The notes below the pieces were generated by a model, which ran no database searches, had not been told where the DNA came from, and saw only the letters and a program-made list of their open reading frames with translations. The translations under genes were made by a program, and so were the position numbers. A DNA stretch of 64,000 nt, from contig NZ_CP099399.1 in assembly GCF_024721175.1 (NCBI RefSeq), forward strand, positions 868,001-932,000, in the 5' to 3' direction. The DNA is from Rhizobium sp. Pop5 (GTDB lineage Bacteria > Pseudomonadota > Alphaproteobacteria > Rhizobiales > Rhizobiaceae). Below are positions 7,921-17,056 of the stretch, one piece after another; the first letter of the stretch is position 1; every line of letters begins with the position of its first letter.

Positions 7921-10092
7921 CTATTCGGCGCTCGCGACCTTCTGCGGCGCAAGCGGGGCGGCGCTCTTCAGCTTCTCGCCGAGAGCCTTGAGGATGTCGG
8001 TCGATTGAACCGAGAGCATGCGCGGCCGGATGAGCTGCGGCAACCCGTCCTGCGGCTTGGCGGCGGCGGTCTTGGCGAGATCCTTCTCGGAGGACAGGGG
8101 ATTTTCGATGCCGGGGATGGCGCGCAGCGTGACGCCTTGATGGGCGTAGTCCATAGCGCGCTTGAAGGTCATCGCCGGCAGCGAACCGCCGGTCATGTTG
8201 TTGGTCGAGGTGTAGTCGTCGTTGCCGAACCAGACGGCGCAGGTGTAATTGCCGGTGAAGCCGACGAACCAGGCGTCGCGATAGGCCTGGGTCGTGCCTG
8301 TCTTGCCGGCAGTCAAGATGCCGTTGTCGAGTGCCGCCTTGCGCGCAGTACCGACATAGGGAACGCGCGACAGCATCTGGTTCATATAGGCGTCGGCCTG
8401 TTCGGACAGCACGCGCTTCGGCGCCGGCTCGTCGTGATCGAAATCGTAGAGCACGTCGCCGCCGTAATCGAGGATCTGGGTGATGCCGTGGCGGCGCGAC
8501 TGGAAGCCGCCGGCCGGGAAGGTGGCATAGGCGGTCGCCTGATCGAGCACCGTCACCTCGGACGTGCCGATCGGAATGGTAACGTCATCGCGGATCGGCG
8601 TTTCGACGCCGAGGTTCTTCGCCATCGCCCGGATCGGCTGGATGCCGAGCTTCTCCTTCGCGAGCCGTACGGGAACGGTATTGATCGACTGGGCGATCGC
8701 GGTCTCGAGCGTTATGCGGCCGGCATAGTGATTGGCGTAATTATGCGGGCTCCAGTTCCCCCAGGAGATCGGCGCGTCGACGATGGTCGTCTGCGGCGTC
8801 ATTCCGCTCTCCATTGCCACCGAATAGGTATAGACCTTGAAGGAGGAGCCCGGCTGGCGCAGCGCCTTGGTGGCGCGGTTGAACTGGCTCTCGCCATAAT
8901 CCCGTCCGCCGACCATGGCGCGCACCGCGCCGCCATTTTCGATCATCACCATGGCGCCCTGTTTCGCGTGATAGGCCTCGCCATATTCGCGTAGCGACGT
9001 CTCGATCGAATCCTCCGCCGCTTTCTGGATGCCCATGTCGATCGTCGTGCGCACGATCAAAGAATGCTGGTGGAAGCGCGGAGAAAGCCGCTGTACTTCG
9101 TCGAAAGCCCAATCGAGGAAGAAATCCGGCGATTCCACTTCGTTGCGGTCGACGACGGTCGCGGGATTGCGCCTGGCGGCGATCACCTGGCCTTCAGTCA
9201 TCAGCCCGCTCTGTACGAGATTGGTGAGTACCTCATTGGCGCGCGCGCGTGCGGCCGGCAGGTTGACATGCGGCGCATATTTCGCAGGCGCCTTGAACAG
9301 GCCGGCAAGCATGGCGGATTCGGCAAGGTTCACGTCGGTGATGTTCTTGCCGAAATAGAATTGCGCGGCCGCGGCAGCACCAAAGGTACCGCCGCCCATA
9401 TAGGCGCGGTCGAGATAGGTGGAGAGGATTTCCTTCTTGGAAAGGTTCGCCTCCAGCCACAGTGCCAGGAAAGCCTCGGTGATCTTGCGATCTATCGAGC
9501 GCTCGTTTGAAAGGAAGAGGTTCTTGGCGAGCTGCTGCGTCAGCGTCGAGCCGCCCTGCACGACTTCGCCGGCCTGGGCATTGGTGACCATGGCGCGGAA
9601 CAGGCCGATGGCGTCGATGCCGAAATGGTCGAAGAAACGCCGGTCCTCGGTGGCGATGACCGATTTGATCAGCGAATCCGGCAGCTCGTCGATCGGTACG
9701 GAATTCTGGTGGATGACGCCGCGATGGCCGATGACGTTGCCGTAGCGGTCGAGGAAGGTGACGGCGAAGTCGCCGCGGTTGCGCCAGTCTTCCTTGGTGG
9801 CTTCGAAAGCCGGCTGGGCGAGTGCCAGCATCAGCACCATGCCTGCGGCGCCGAGCGTCAGCCCTTCGCCCGCCAGTTCGAAAACCATGCGCTTCCAGCC
9901 GCGAACGCGGAAGCGGCGGAAGAAGATGGTGGTGTCTTCCCAGATCTCGGCAGCGCGGAAGCCGGCGTTCCAGACGGTCGAATCGATCCACGAATCGATG
10001 CGCAGCAGAATGTGGCGGCTCTTCGCCGGCCGCTTGCCCGCGTCATTCGTCTCTTTTTCTGGCCCGTTTTCTGGGTTGTCCGGATCCTGCAC
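7921..10092 (-). CDS. Bifunctional penicillin-binding protein 1A family (transglycosylase/transpeptidase)
   Basis: 723 aa, GTG start at 10092. It polymerises and cross-links peptidoglycan in the periplasm. There is a cytosolic basic N-terminus and a membrane helix about 74-95 (LTLGAAGMVLMLALAQPA). The GT51 glycosyltransferase has catalytic Glu in IATEDRRFFDHFG and the GGSTLTQQLAKNL motif. The transpeptidase has the SxxK motif PGSSFK, the SxN motif SIN and KTGTT. Length and order match class A PBPs such as PBP1c/1a of rhizobia. The ribosome site for the GTG is weak, so the start may differ by some codons. It appears monocistronic. Confidence 0.93.
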   Translation of the reverse strand: MQDPDNPENGPEKETNDAGKRPAKSRHILLRIDSWIDSTVWNAGFRAAEIWEDTTIFFRRFRVRGWKRMVFELAGEGLTLGAAGMVLMLALAQPAFEATKEDWRNRGDFAVTFLDRYGNVIGHRGVIHQNSVPIDELPDSLIKSVIATEDRRFFDHFGIDAIGLFRAMVTNAQAGEVVQGGSTLTQQLAKNLFLSNERSIDRKITEAFLALWLEANLSKKEILSTYLDRAYMGGGTFGAAAAAQFYFGKNITDVNLAESAMLAGLFKAPAKYAPHVNLPAARARANEVLTNLVQSGLMTEGQVIAARRNPATVVDRNEVESPDFFLDWAFDEVQRLSPRFHQHSLIVRTTIDMGIQKAAEDSIETSLREYGEAYHAKQGAMVMIENGGAVRAMVGGRDYGESQFNRATKALRQPGSSFKVYTYSVAMESGMTPQTTIVDAPISWGNWSPHNYANHYAGRITLETAIAQSINTVPVRLAKEKLGIQPIRAMAKNLGVETPIRDDVTIPIGTSEVTVLDQATAYATFPAGGFQSRRHGITQILDYGGDVLYDFDHDEPAPKRVLSEQADAYMNQMLSRVPYVGTARKAALDNGILTAGKTGTTQAYRDAWFVGFTGNYTCAVWFGNDDYTSTNNMTGGSLPAMTFKRAMDYAHQGVTLRAIPGIENPLSSEKDLAKTAAAKPQDGLPQLIRPRMLSVQSTDILKALGEKLKSAAPLAPQKVASAE

Positions 10093-10309
10093 GTCCTGTA
10101 TTCCCGCCTGGTCGCGCTTCGCTCATGTCCGGCCGCCGGAAAGCGACGAAAGCGCGAGGCCCGCAAGGGCCGAAAAGCTCTCCGATACCAGGAGAGAGTT
10201 CTCCGGTAGCAGGCGCATGCTGAAGAATTGATTGATTTTGCGGCTGATAACAAGAGAGATACAAGGGCGGTCACGTGAATTTGCGGGCCGCTGTTGCAAG
10301 AAACGAACG

Positions 10310-10777
10310 ATGCACGATCTGCCCTTCTGGAAGAGCAAGACGCTTGCCGAAATGACCACCGCCGAATGGGAAAGCCTCTGCGACGGCTGCGGCCTCTGTT
10401 GTCTCAACAAGATCGAGGAATGGGACAGCGGCGATATCTATTTCACCTCGGTCTGCTGCAAGCTGCTCGACGGCGAGAGCTGTCGCTGCTCCAGCTATGA
10501 GAACCGCTGGGACTTCGTGCCGGACTGCGTCCAGCTGACGAAGGAGAACGTGCCCGACATCGCCTGGTTGCCGCCGACCTGCGGCTACCGGCTGGTCAGC
10601 GAGGGCCGCGACCTCTATTGGTGGCATCCGCTCATCTCCGGCGATCCCGAAACCGTCCACGCCGCGGGCATTTCGGCCCGAGGCCGCACGATCAACGAAA
10701 ATGAGATCGATATCGACGATCTCGAAGATTACGTCGTCGATTGGCCGCTGACCGTGGGTGAGGAGAAGGAAGAATAA
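10310..10777 (+). CDS. YcgN/UPF0260 family cysteine-cluster protein
   Basis: 155 aa from ATG 10310 ([12 protein letters not shown]), the standard family start. An in-frame extension to 10232 exists but is not family-like. The protein is rich in Cys in a conserved pattern: [30 protein letters not shown] and PPTCGY. The family (COG2983, UPF0260) resembles metal- or Fe-S-binding Cys clusters, and its function is not established. It is cytosolic. It lies divergent from the PBP gene and convergent with a TetR regulator. Confidence 0.88.
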   Translation: MHDLPFWKSKTLAEMTTAEWESLCDGCGLCCLNKIEEWDSGDIYFTSVCCKLLDGESCRCSSYENRWDFVPDCVQLTKENVPDIAWLPPTCGYRLVSEGRDLYWWHPLISGDPETVHAAGISARGRTINENEIDIDDLEDYVVDWPLTVGEEKEE

Positions 10778-10783
10778 GCGGGC

Positions 10784-11344
10784 TCACGATTGCACGGCTG
10801 CCAGGAAACGTCGCAGCTCGGTTTCCACATAATTCGCTACCGGCCCGTCTGCGCCAAAACCCCACCAGGTGAGCGAACCCTGCCATTGCGCCAGCATCAG
10901 CCGGGCGATGGTCTCCGGCGCCACCGCCGATCCGAAACGTTGCGTGATCGCTGCGGTCAGCGCCGCTCCCCAGGCCGCACCCCGGGCACGCAACACCGGA
11001 TCGCGGAAGTCCTCGCGAAGTACCAGCAATCCCTCGCCATAGGCGGCGGCATCCTCACCGTAGTCCTGAGACAGGCCGACGAGCAGCGCGACTGCGCCCT
11101 CCGGCGTTTTCGGCGCCGTCTCGGCAAGCCGCGCCGTCTCCGCGTCCAGCCTGTCCCAGGCGTAAAGCAGTGCTGCGCGCAGCATCGCCGCCTTCGTGGT
11201 AAAGCGCTGCACCAGCGTCGAGCCGGAAAGACCGCTTGCCTTCGCCACTGCCGCAAAGGTTGCCGCATCCGGCCCTTCGGCTTGGATTAGCGCCAGAACC
11301 ATGGCGAGAAGCTGCTCATCGGAAAGGGTGCGGCGGCGCGGCAT
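10784..11344 (-). CDS. TetR/AcrR family transcriptional regulator
   Basis: 186 aa from ATG 11344 (MPRRRTLSDEQLLAM), with GAGGGA just upstream. The longer ORF to 11383 would start inside the operator palindrome. The N-terminal helix-turn-helix spans about residues 22-45 (FAAVAKASGLSGSTLVQRF). The C-terminal half is a helical ligand-binding domain with a TetR_C-like WWGFG segment. It is divergent from an SDR oxidoreductase gene, and a perfect inverted repeat lies between the two starts, so it most likely represses both itself and the SDR. Confidence 0.85.
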   Translation of the reverse strand: MPRRRTLSDEQLLAMVLALIQAEGPDAATFAAVAKASGLSGSTLVQRFTTKAAMLRAALLYAWDRLDAETARLAETAPKTPEGAVALLVGLSQDYGEDAAAYGEGLLVLREDFRDPVLRARGAAWGAALTAAITQRFGSAVAPETIARLMLAQWQGSLTWWGFGADGPVANYVETELRRFLAAVQS

Positions 11345-11372
11345 GAAATCCCTCTTGCATTTGCCTCGAATG

Positions 11373-11390
11373 TAAACGATCATTCGTTTA
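11373..11390. promoter_or_regulatory. Probable TetR operator
   Basis: TAAACGA-TCAT-TCGTTTA is a perfect 7+7 inverted repeat around a 4-bp centre, and nine of ten positions match when extended by three. It sits between the divergent tetR (10784-11344) and SDR (11442-12356) genes, 29 bp upstream of the tetR start. Size and symmetry fit a TetR dimer site. Confidence 0.7.
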
Positions 11391-11441
11391 TATACAAGAC
11401 CCCGTTACAGCATAAAGCGTTCTAGCGAGGAGGACGGAAAG

Positions 11442-12356
11442 ATGACAGCGGACTTGCGGGAGAAGGTGGCTTTAGTGGCAGGCGCAACGCGTGGCGCAGG
11501 CCGCGGTATCGCGGTGGAACTCGGCGCGGCCGGCGCTACCGTCTACGTGACGGGGCGCACGACGCGGGCGCAGCAATCCGAATATGCCCGGCCGGAGACG
11601 ATCGAGGAGACGGCCGAGCTGGTAACCGCTGCCGGCGGCAGGGGCATTGCCGTGCGGGTTGATCATCTCGTCAAGCAGGAGGTCGAGGGGCTGGTCGCCC
11701 GTATTCGCAGCGAGGCCGGTCGGCTCGATATCCTCGTCAATGACATCTGGGGCTGCGAGAAGCTCTTCGAATGGGATAAGGCCGTCTGGGAGCATTCACT
11801 CGACAAGGGCCTGCACATGTTGCAGCTCGGTATCGAGACTCATCTGATCACCGCCCACTACGCCCTGCCGCTGATGATCGAGCGGCCCGGCGGGTTGTTG
11901 GTGGAGGTGACCGACGGCACGGCCGAATACAATGCCACGCATTACCGGCTTTCGCCCTTCTACGACCTCGTCAAGACAGGCGTCACCCGCATGGCTTGGG
12001 CACATGCCCAGGATTTGGCAAAGCATGGGGCCACCGCCGTTTCGATCACACCCGGCTGGCTGCGCTCCGAAATGATGCTGGAGGCCTATGGCGTGCGAGA
12101 AGAAAACTGGCGTGACGCGACAAAGATACAGCCGCATTTCGCCATTTCCGAAACCCCGCGCTTCGTCGGGCGTGCCGTCGCGGCGATCGCCGCCGATCCC
12201 GACCGCGCTCGTTGGAACGGTAAGTCGCTATCGAGCGGCGGAATGGCAAAGATATACGGCTTTGACGATATCGACGGTTCGCGACCAGATTGCTGGCGCT
12301 ACCTGGTGGAAGTGCAGGAGCCGGGCAGACCGGCGGATGTGACCGGCTACCGCTGA
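11442..12356 (+). CDS. SDR family oxidoreductase
   Basis: 304 aa, ATG 11442 with GAGGAGG upstream. It is a classical Rossmann short-chain dehydrogenase: cofactor motif AGATRGAGRGIA near residues 14-25, NDIWG in place of the usual NNAG, and active-site YxxxK in FYDLVKTG. The catalytic Ser position is within VEVTDGT, so Thr or Asp may replace it. Basic TGRTTR after the second strand suggests NADP(H). The substrate is unknown. It is most likely controlled by the divergent TetR gene through the 11373 palindrome. Confidence 0.85.
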   Translation: MTADLREKVALVAGATRGAGRGIAVELGAAGATVYVTGRTTRAQQSEYARPETIEETAELVTAAGGRGIAVRVDHLVKQEVEGLVARIRSEAGRLDILVNDIWGCEKLFEWDKAVWEHSLDKGLHMLQLGIETHLITAHYALPLMIERPGGLLVEVTDGTAEYNATHYRLSPFYDLVKTGVTRMAWAHAQDLAKHGATAVSITPGWLRSEMMLEAYGVREENWRDATKIQPHFAISETPRFVGRAVAAIAADPDRARWNGKSLSSGGMAKIYGFDDIDGSRPDCWRYLVEVQEPGRPADVTGYR

Positions 12357-12365
12357 GGCCGGCCG

Positions 12366-12512
12366 CTACTTCTTGGGCGCGCTGCTGCCATGCGGAGCGG
12401 TTTGCGTCGCCGTCTTCATCTGGCCGGCGAACGTGCTTGCAGGCTTCGCCGGCAGCTTGTCCTTCTTCGGCTTCCGGGTCTCGCGATTGCTTCTCAATTG
12501 TCCCTTTGCCAT
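12366..12512 (-). CDS. Small basic protein, unknown function
   Basis: 48 aa from ATG 12512 with a full AGGAGG eight bases upstream. The sequence begins MAKGQLRSNRETRKPKKDK and ends GSSAPKK. It is strongly basic, with no membrane segment, so it may bind nucleic acid or ribosomes, which is speculation. The start MAKGQxRSNRE resembles small conserved rhizobial proteins I recall. The stop is 10 bp from the convergent SDR stop. The strong ribosome site and codon pattern support a real gene. Confidence 0.7.
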   Translation of the reverse strand: MAKGQLRSNRETRKPKKDKLPAKPASTFAGQMKTATQTAPHGSSAPKK

Positions 12513-12821
12513 GGGTCGGCCTCCTGTTCAGACGAAATCGAACGCTGCAATCTGCGCTGCTCTCACCTTGCTTGTCGGTCGCGACCGAAGGCAATGGAGA
12601 CGGTGACCGAGAGGCGCTACGTGACACGGGGGGACACGGGAAGACCCGTGCCGGAAAGCCGGCCATTTGCAAATTCGCATCGGTCAATCAACGCCATTCT
12701 AGTGGCACACGACTGAGTTGTCACTAAGGCCTTGCCGCAAGAAAGCCACATTTCGGCACCCCGACGGCTCAGCCACATTGACGCTGGTGATAAACGCGGA
12801 GTGGTGCTTGATCTCCTAGAG
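12513..12821. other. Intergenic region
   Basis: About 310 bp. I see no supported ORF. A short hairpin CACGGG-AAGA-CCCGTG (about 12634-12649) is present without a T-run. The region must contain the promoter of the small basic gene and the end of the 12822-13151 transcript. Confidence 0.3.
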
Positions 12822-13151
12822 TCACATATCCAACCGGGATATGCGGTAGGCTTTATCGGCAGGCGGCGCGCCTTTGCGCGGCAATCCCTGTATCGCATAC
12901 CGGTTGCAGACGGGGGTGATCGGTTTTGGCACAGTCTTCGGCTTGCCGAAATGGTATTCGAGCGCCTTCGAGAGCATGACCGGCGATGTCACGCCCTCCT
13001 GGTAGAGCTTGATCAGCAGCATGGCCGCCGCGTTCAATCCCATTTCGTCGCCTGTCGGGATTCGAGCGTTGTAGCCGGCATCGTCGAGCACGCCCTGAAG
13101 CATGTCGAGATCGGATGAAGTCAGAAACGGCTTTTCGGAAGCGGAAGACAT
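12822..13151 (-). CDS. Conserved hypothetical protein, 109 aa
   Basis: Starts at ATG 13151 (MSSASEKPFLTSSDLDMLQ) with AAAGGAGG upstream. The first 70 residues look like a helical fold (LQGVLDDAGYNARIPTGDEMGLNAAAMLLIKLYQEG, described here as a pattern at residues 19-54). Basic segments and a C-terminal tail YRISRLDM follow. There is no signal peptide or membrane helix. I do not recognise the family. It lies downstream of the MFS gene on the same strand but a hairpin separates them. Confidence 0.65.
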   Translation of the reverse strand: MSSASEKPFLTSSDLDMLQGVLDDAGYNARIPTGDEMGLNAAAMLLIKLYQEGVTSPVMLSKALEYHFGKPKTVPKPITPVCNRYAIQGLPRKGAPPADKAYRISRLDM

Positions 13152-13295
13152 CGGTCCTCCTTTCGTCGAGGCGGGGGCATGAAAACCCTCAGTCGGCAGC
13201 GCCCGCGCGATGGCTGCCGCGGGTGCGACCATGCGCCTTTCGCCGAGGCAAAGCAACGGGATTCTTGCTGCAGATATCGCTCCGAATGAGGAGGA

Positions 13296-13319
13296 GCCCG
13301 CACCGGTCAGGGTGCGGGC
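13296..13319 (-). terminator. Hairpin after MFS gene
   Basis: GCCCGCACC (13296-13304) and GGTGCGGGC (13311-13319) form a perfect 9-bp stem with a 6-nt loop, just after the stop of the MFS gene on the minus strand. No long T-run follows, so it may act as a weak terminator or as 3'-end protection. Confidence 0.5.
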
Positions 13320-13327
13320 CGTGAGGG

Positions 13328-14728
13328 TCATTCTGCCGCCTGATAGGCCGCCGGCCGCGCGGTCGATGTCCGAGGCCCGGCGGCTGCAAGCAGGGTGATT
13401 GCGACCGCCAGCAGCGCAACGAAGGTGATGCCGGCGACATAGGGATTCCAGCCGAAATTCGGTGCAGCGGCGAAGACCGCCGAGGCGGCCGCGAGCACGA
13501 TGCCGCCACCGATCTGGAAGGCGGCGAAGAGCAGTCCGGAGGCGAGCCCCGATTTGTCGTCCTCGACATCCGAAAGGGCCGCGACCTGCACCGAGGGGTA
13601 GGTCATGGCGTAGCCGAGGCCGAGCGGGATTTGCGAGAAAACGACGAGCAGGATCGGATCGACATGGCCGAATGCGGCCACCCAGAAGATATAGCTGGCC
13701 GCCTGCAGGCCGACACCCGCCGCCATCAGGCCGGTCGTGCCGCGATTCTGGGCGATCGCCGCAAAACGTGGCGCCAGGAACATCACGAAGACGCCGCCAA
13801 GGGCAAAGCAGAAGCCGGTCGCAAAGGCTGACCAGCCGATGACGTTCTGGTAGTAGAGCGTCGCCAGGAACTGGAAGCCGACATAGGCGCCCTGGAAGAG
13901 CGCGGCGAGCGCGTTGGCGTGCCGGAGCTTGGCCCGGCGGAACATGCCGAGCGGCACCATCGGATCGGCATGGCGTGCTTCGACCACGAGGAAGAGCAGG
14001 ATCAGCACCAGCGATGCCAGCAGCGAAGCCCAGGTTGGAAAGGCTTGCCAGCCGGTCGCCGCAGCATTGGTGATGCCGAAGACGAAGAGCAGCAGGCCCG
14101 GCGTGATCGTCAATGCTCCGGCCCAGTCGAAGGCCGGTCGCGGCCCGGTCCTTTTCGCGTCGGCGGGCAGCACCAGCGGCGCAAGAATGAGCGTCAGGAT
14201 GGCGACAGGCGCGCCCATGACAAGCGTCGCCCGCCAGCTGAAGATCGTCGCCGCGCCGCCGAGCACCATGCCCAGCACGAAGCCGGCCGCGCCGGTGGAG
14301 GAGAAGACCCCGAGCGCCTTCGCCCGCGCCGTTCCCTCGCCGAAGACGGAGAGCAACAGCGCAAGGGCGGCAGGCGCCGTGAAAGCCGCGGCAATGCCCT
14401 TGATCAATCGGGCGGCGATCAGCGTCGGCCCGCTGTCGACGAAGCCGCCGGCGATGCTGGCCGCCGCAAAGACCGCCAGCGACCAGAGAAAGACGCGGCG
14501 GTGGCCGAAGACGTCGGCGACACGGCCGCCGAGCAGCAGGAAGCCGCCATAGCCGAGCACATAGGCGCTGACCGCCCATTGCAGCGACGTCGCCTTCATG
14601 CCGAGTTCGGCCTGGATGGCGGGGAGCGCCACGCCGATGGTGGAGACGTCCATGGCGTCGAGAAAATTTGCGGCGCGGAGCAGCAGCAATGCCAGCCATA
14701 CGCCATTTGGCGATTTGGAAAGAGTCAT
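13328..14728 (-). CDS. MFS transporter, DHA2-like drug efflux
   Basis: 466 aa, ATG 14728. It is very hydrophobic, with about 14 predicted membrane helices. The first loop motif GGRVADVFGHRRVF is characteristic of the major facilitator superfamily. The N-terminal FLDAMDVSTIGVALPAIQ is typical of the 14-helix DHA2 efflux group, which exports drugs by proton antiport across the inner membrane. The divergent LysR gene at 14852 probably controls it. The substrate is unknown. Confidence 0.88.
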   Translation of the reverse strand: MTLSKSPNGVWLALLLLRAANFLDAMDVSTIGVALPAIQAELGMKATSLQWAVSAYVLGYGGFLLLGGRVADVFGHRRVFLWSLAVFAAASIAGGFVDSGPTLIAARLIKGIAAAFTAPAALALLLSVFGEGTARAKALGVFSSTGAAGFVLGMVLGGAATIFSWRATLVMGAPVAILTLILAPLVLPADAKRTGPRPAFDWAGALTITPGLLLFVFGITNAAATGWQAFPTWASLLASLVLILLFLVVEARHADPMVPLGMFRRAKLRHANALAALFQGAYVGFQFLATLYYQNVIGWSAFATGFCFALGGVFVMFLAPRFAAIAQNRGTTGLMAAGVGLQAASYIFWVAAFGHVDPILLVVFSQIPLGLGYAMTYPSVQVAALSDVEDDKSGLASGLLFAAFQIGGGIVLAAASAVFAAAPNFGWNPYVAGITFVALLAVAITLLAAAGPRTSTARPAAYQAAE

Positions 14729-14851
14729 CGAAATCGTTCCTTTTTGACTGCCGCCTCATCGGGGGAGGTTGCCGGGCGGCAGGGAACGAGAAAATGTACA
14801 GCTTCCTTTCCTATTGCAAATTGATAGTAGCCATGTCAGGTATTACTGGCG

Positions 14852-15814
14852 ATGATGAATGATGCCACTCTTCGGAAGATCGACCTCAACCTCCTGCTCG
14901 CCTTTTCGGTGCTGATGCAGGAGCGTAACGTCAGCCGTGCCGCCGAACGCCTGCTGCTCGGCCAGCCCGGTCTGTCGGCCGCTCTGCGGCGCCTGCGCGA
15001 GGCGCTGGACGATGAATTGTTCGTGCGCGTCGGTCGCGGCCTGCAGCCGACGCCGCGCGCCCTTTCCATCGCGCCGGCGATCGAGGATGCACTGTCGGGC
15101 ATCGAGCGCGCCATCCGCCCACAGGACGAATTTGATCCGGCGACCTGGCAGGGCGAGTTTCGCATCGGCATGTGCGACAATCTGGAATCGGCCTTCTTCG
15201 GGCTGCTTGCGGCCCGTCTTCTCCAGCTTTCGCCCGGTGCCCGGCTTATTGGCATCGCGGCGGAAAAGCGCGATGCCGCCCGCCGGCTGGATGAGGGCAT
15301 CTTCGATTTCAGCGTCTCCGTGCACGAGGAGCCGGCCTCATGGCACATTCGCGCGCCGCTGTTCGACCAGGCCTCGATCTGCATTTACGACAGCGCTCAA
15401 CTCGGGCTGAAGGCGCCGCTCAGCCTTGAGGAATTCGCCAATGTCGCGCATCTCACCGTCTCGTTCGAAGGCAATACCGCGACCAGCATCGACATTGCGC
15501 TCGGCCATTCCGGCCGTAGCCGCCGGGTGGTCGCGACCGTACCGCGCTTCTCGGCTCTGCCGACGGCGCTGAGGGCAATGCCCGCCATTGCCGTCGTTCC
15601 GGAATCGATCGGCCATTGCATGGCGCAATTGCATGGGCTGACGATCTGCGCGCCGCCGCTTTCTTTGCCGGCAGATCCCATCACGATGCTCTATCGCCGG
15701 GTGGACCAGGCAGATGTGCGTGCGCGCTGGTTCCGCCGTCTGTTCATCGACGTCGCCAGCGAGGCTCTCCAAGCTTCCGGGTGCAGCGCATCGATATCGA
15801 GAGCAGCGGCCTAA
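14852..15814 (+). CDS. LysR family transcriptional regulator
   Basis: 320 aa. ATG 14852 or 14855 (MNDATLRKIDLNLLLAF). The N-terminal winged helix is at about residues 9-66 (ERNVSRAAERLLLGQPGLSAALRRLREAL), followed by a LysR substrate-binding domain. The layout matches the NodD-like subgroup with KIDLNLL. It is divergent from the DHA2-like efflux gene, with 120 bp between. An AT-rich partly symmetrical segment at 14812-14826 (TATTGCAAATTGATA) may be its binding site. Confidence 0.85.
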   Translation: MMNDATLRKIDLNLLLAFSVLMQERNVSRAAERLLLGQPGLSAALRRLREALDDELFVRVGRGLQPTPRALSIAPAIEDALSGIERAIRPQDEFDPATWQGEFRIGMCDNLESAFFGLLAARLLQLSPGARLIGIAAEKRDAARRLDEGIFDFSVSVHEEPASWHIRAPLFDQASICIYDSAQLGLKAPLSLEEFANVAHLTVSFEGNTATSIDIALGHSGRSRRVVATVPRFSALPTALRAMPAIAVVPESIGHCMAQLHGLTICAPPLSLPADPITMLYRRVDQADVRARWFRRLFIDVASEALQASGCSASISRAAA

Positions 15815-15948
15815 GGTAAATTCCAGCCACCGTATGCAGCGATTTGTCGTCGAAGCGGCGGGCTCTTTCGAGATCTTTTGCGCCGATCGAGACACGATCG
15901 AACGCGGACGGCAAACTCCTTCCCGTCGGAAAATCTTTGAGCAGGACC

Positions 15949-16854
15949 CTACTGCAATTGCGGCTTTCTCAGAAAGCTGTTGCGGTCGGCGGATTTGATG
16001 CGCAGCCATGCTTCCCGGCCGTTTCTCAGAATCCGCATCGGAATCTCGGCGCCGGCGGGGCCGCTGCTCCACACCTTGCGATAAAAATCGGCCAGGCCAT
16101 CGATCTCTTCGTCCCGGATTTCCGAGATGATATCGCCTTGGCGCAGGCCGGCCTGGGCGGCGGGGCCGCCTTCGGCCACACTCATGACCACCACGCCGCC
16201 GTTGCTCTCGGCGGAGAATGCGCCGAGCCAGGGTCGTGGCGGCCTATTGACTTGCCCGCGGTTCAGCAAGTCATCCAGAATCGGCGTGAGCAGGTCGATC
16301 GGCACCACCATGTTGATATCGGCGGTCTCGCTGCCCTGGCTCATCTGCAGGCGAAGCGAACCGATACCGAGAAGTTTGCCGTCGGAGCCGATCAAGGCCG
16401 CGCCACCCCAGGATGGGTGGGCCGGTGCGGTGAAAATCGCCTCGTCTAGCAAATACTCCCAGTAGCCCGCGAACTCCTGCCTCGCGACGATGTTCGCCTC
16501 GACGAATTCGCCGATCCCATCGGCAAGCACCACGGGATCACCGGGCTTGGCCCCGGTGGCGTCGCCGAAAGCCACTGCCGGCGCATCGAGGACGCCGAGC
16601 GCCTGTACCAGGCCGAAGCCGCTTTCCTGATCATAGGCGAGGGGATGGGCAGGAACCACGCGGCCGTCCTGGGTCGTCAGCCAGACTTCTTCAGCTTCGG
16701 TGATGAGATAGCCGATGGTCAGCACCAGTCCATTGTCGCGAATGACCACGCCACTGCCCTCCCGGATGGTGCCCAGCGTCGCCGCTGTGAAGGCATCTTC
16801 CGGAATTGAGGAGCGCACGGCCACGACTGACCGTAAGATCGGATCAATATTCAT
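15949..16854 (-). CDS. HtrA-fold (S1C) protease-like protein lacking the catalytic triad, with PDZ domain
   Basis: 301 aa from ATG 16854 (MNIDPILRSVVAV). A 17-residue longer frame exists. The trypsin-like fold is recognisable (GSGVVIRDNGLVLT, DGKLLGIGS), followed by a PDZ domain at about 220-290 (GGVVVMSVAEGGPAAQAGLRQGDII). Against HtrA proteins the catalytic His is Tyr49, the Asp is Gly79 and the Ser is Gly150 (PSWGGAAL in place of GNSGG). There is no signal peptide, so it should be cytosolic. It is most likely a non-proteolytic binding protein. It is divergent from the MocR gene and convergent with the LysR gene. Confidence 0.8.
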   Translation of the reverse strand: MNIDPILRSVVAVRSSIPEDAFTAATLGTIREGSGVVIRDNGLVLTIGYLITEAEEVWLTTQDGRVVPAHPLAYDQESGFGLVQALGVLDAPAVAFGDATGAKPGDPVVLADGIGEFVEANIVARQEFAGYWEYLLDEAIFTAPAHPSWGGAALIGSDGKLLGIGSLRLQMSQGSETADINMVVPIDLLTPILDDLLNRGQVNRPPRPWLGAFSAESNGGVVVMSVAEGGPAAQAGLRQGDIISEIRDEEIDGLADFYRKVWSSGPAGAEIPMRILRNGREAWLRIKSADRNSFLRKPQLQ

Positions 16855-17056
16855 GCTTTCATCCCATGGACGCCGGCACGAAGGCTGAAAGCCGGTACGT
16901 CCCAACTTGAATAGGTAAGAAGATGGATGGGCGGAGGCAAGGTTTGCCGAGCGGAATTTCCATGACGCATCACGGTATTATATTTTTGATGACAGGAGCA
17001 GTGTGCAACAATATACAGTCAATCCTATCAGGAAACGGACCAGCACGGATCACAAA

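Noticed and set aside
12822..14759. 645-codon minus-strand frame spanning the MFS gene and the 109-aa gene
   Set aside because: Only its last 109 codons (from 13151) have a ribosome site and sensible composition. The remainder is an out-of-frame shadow of the MFS gene.
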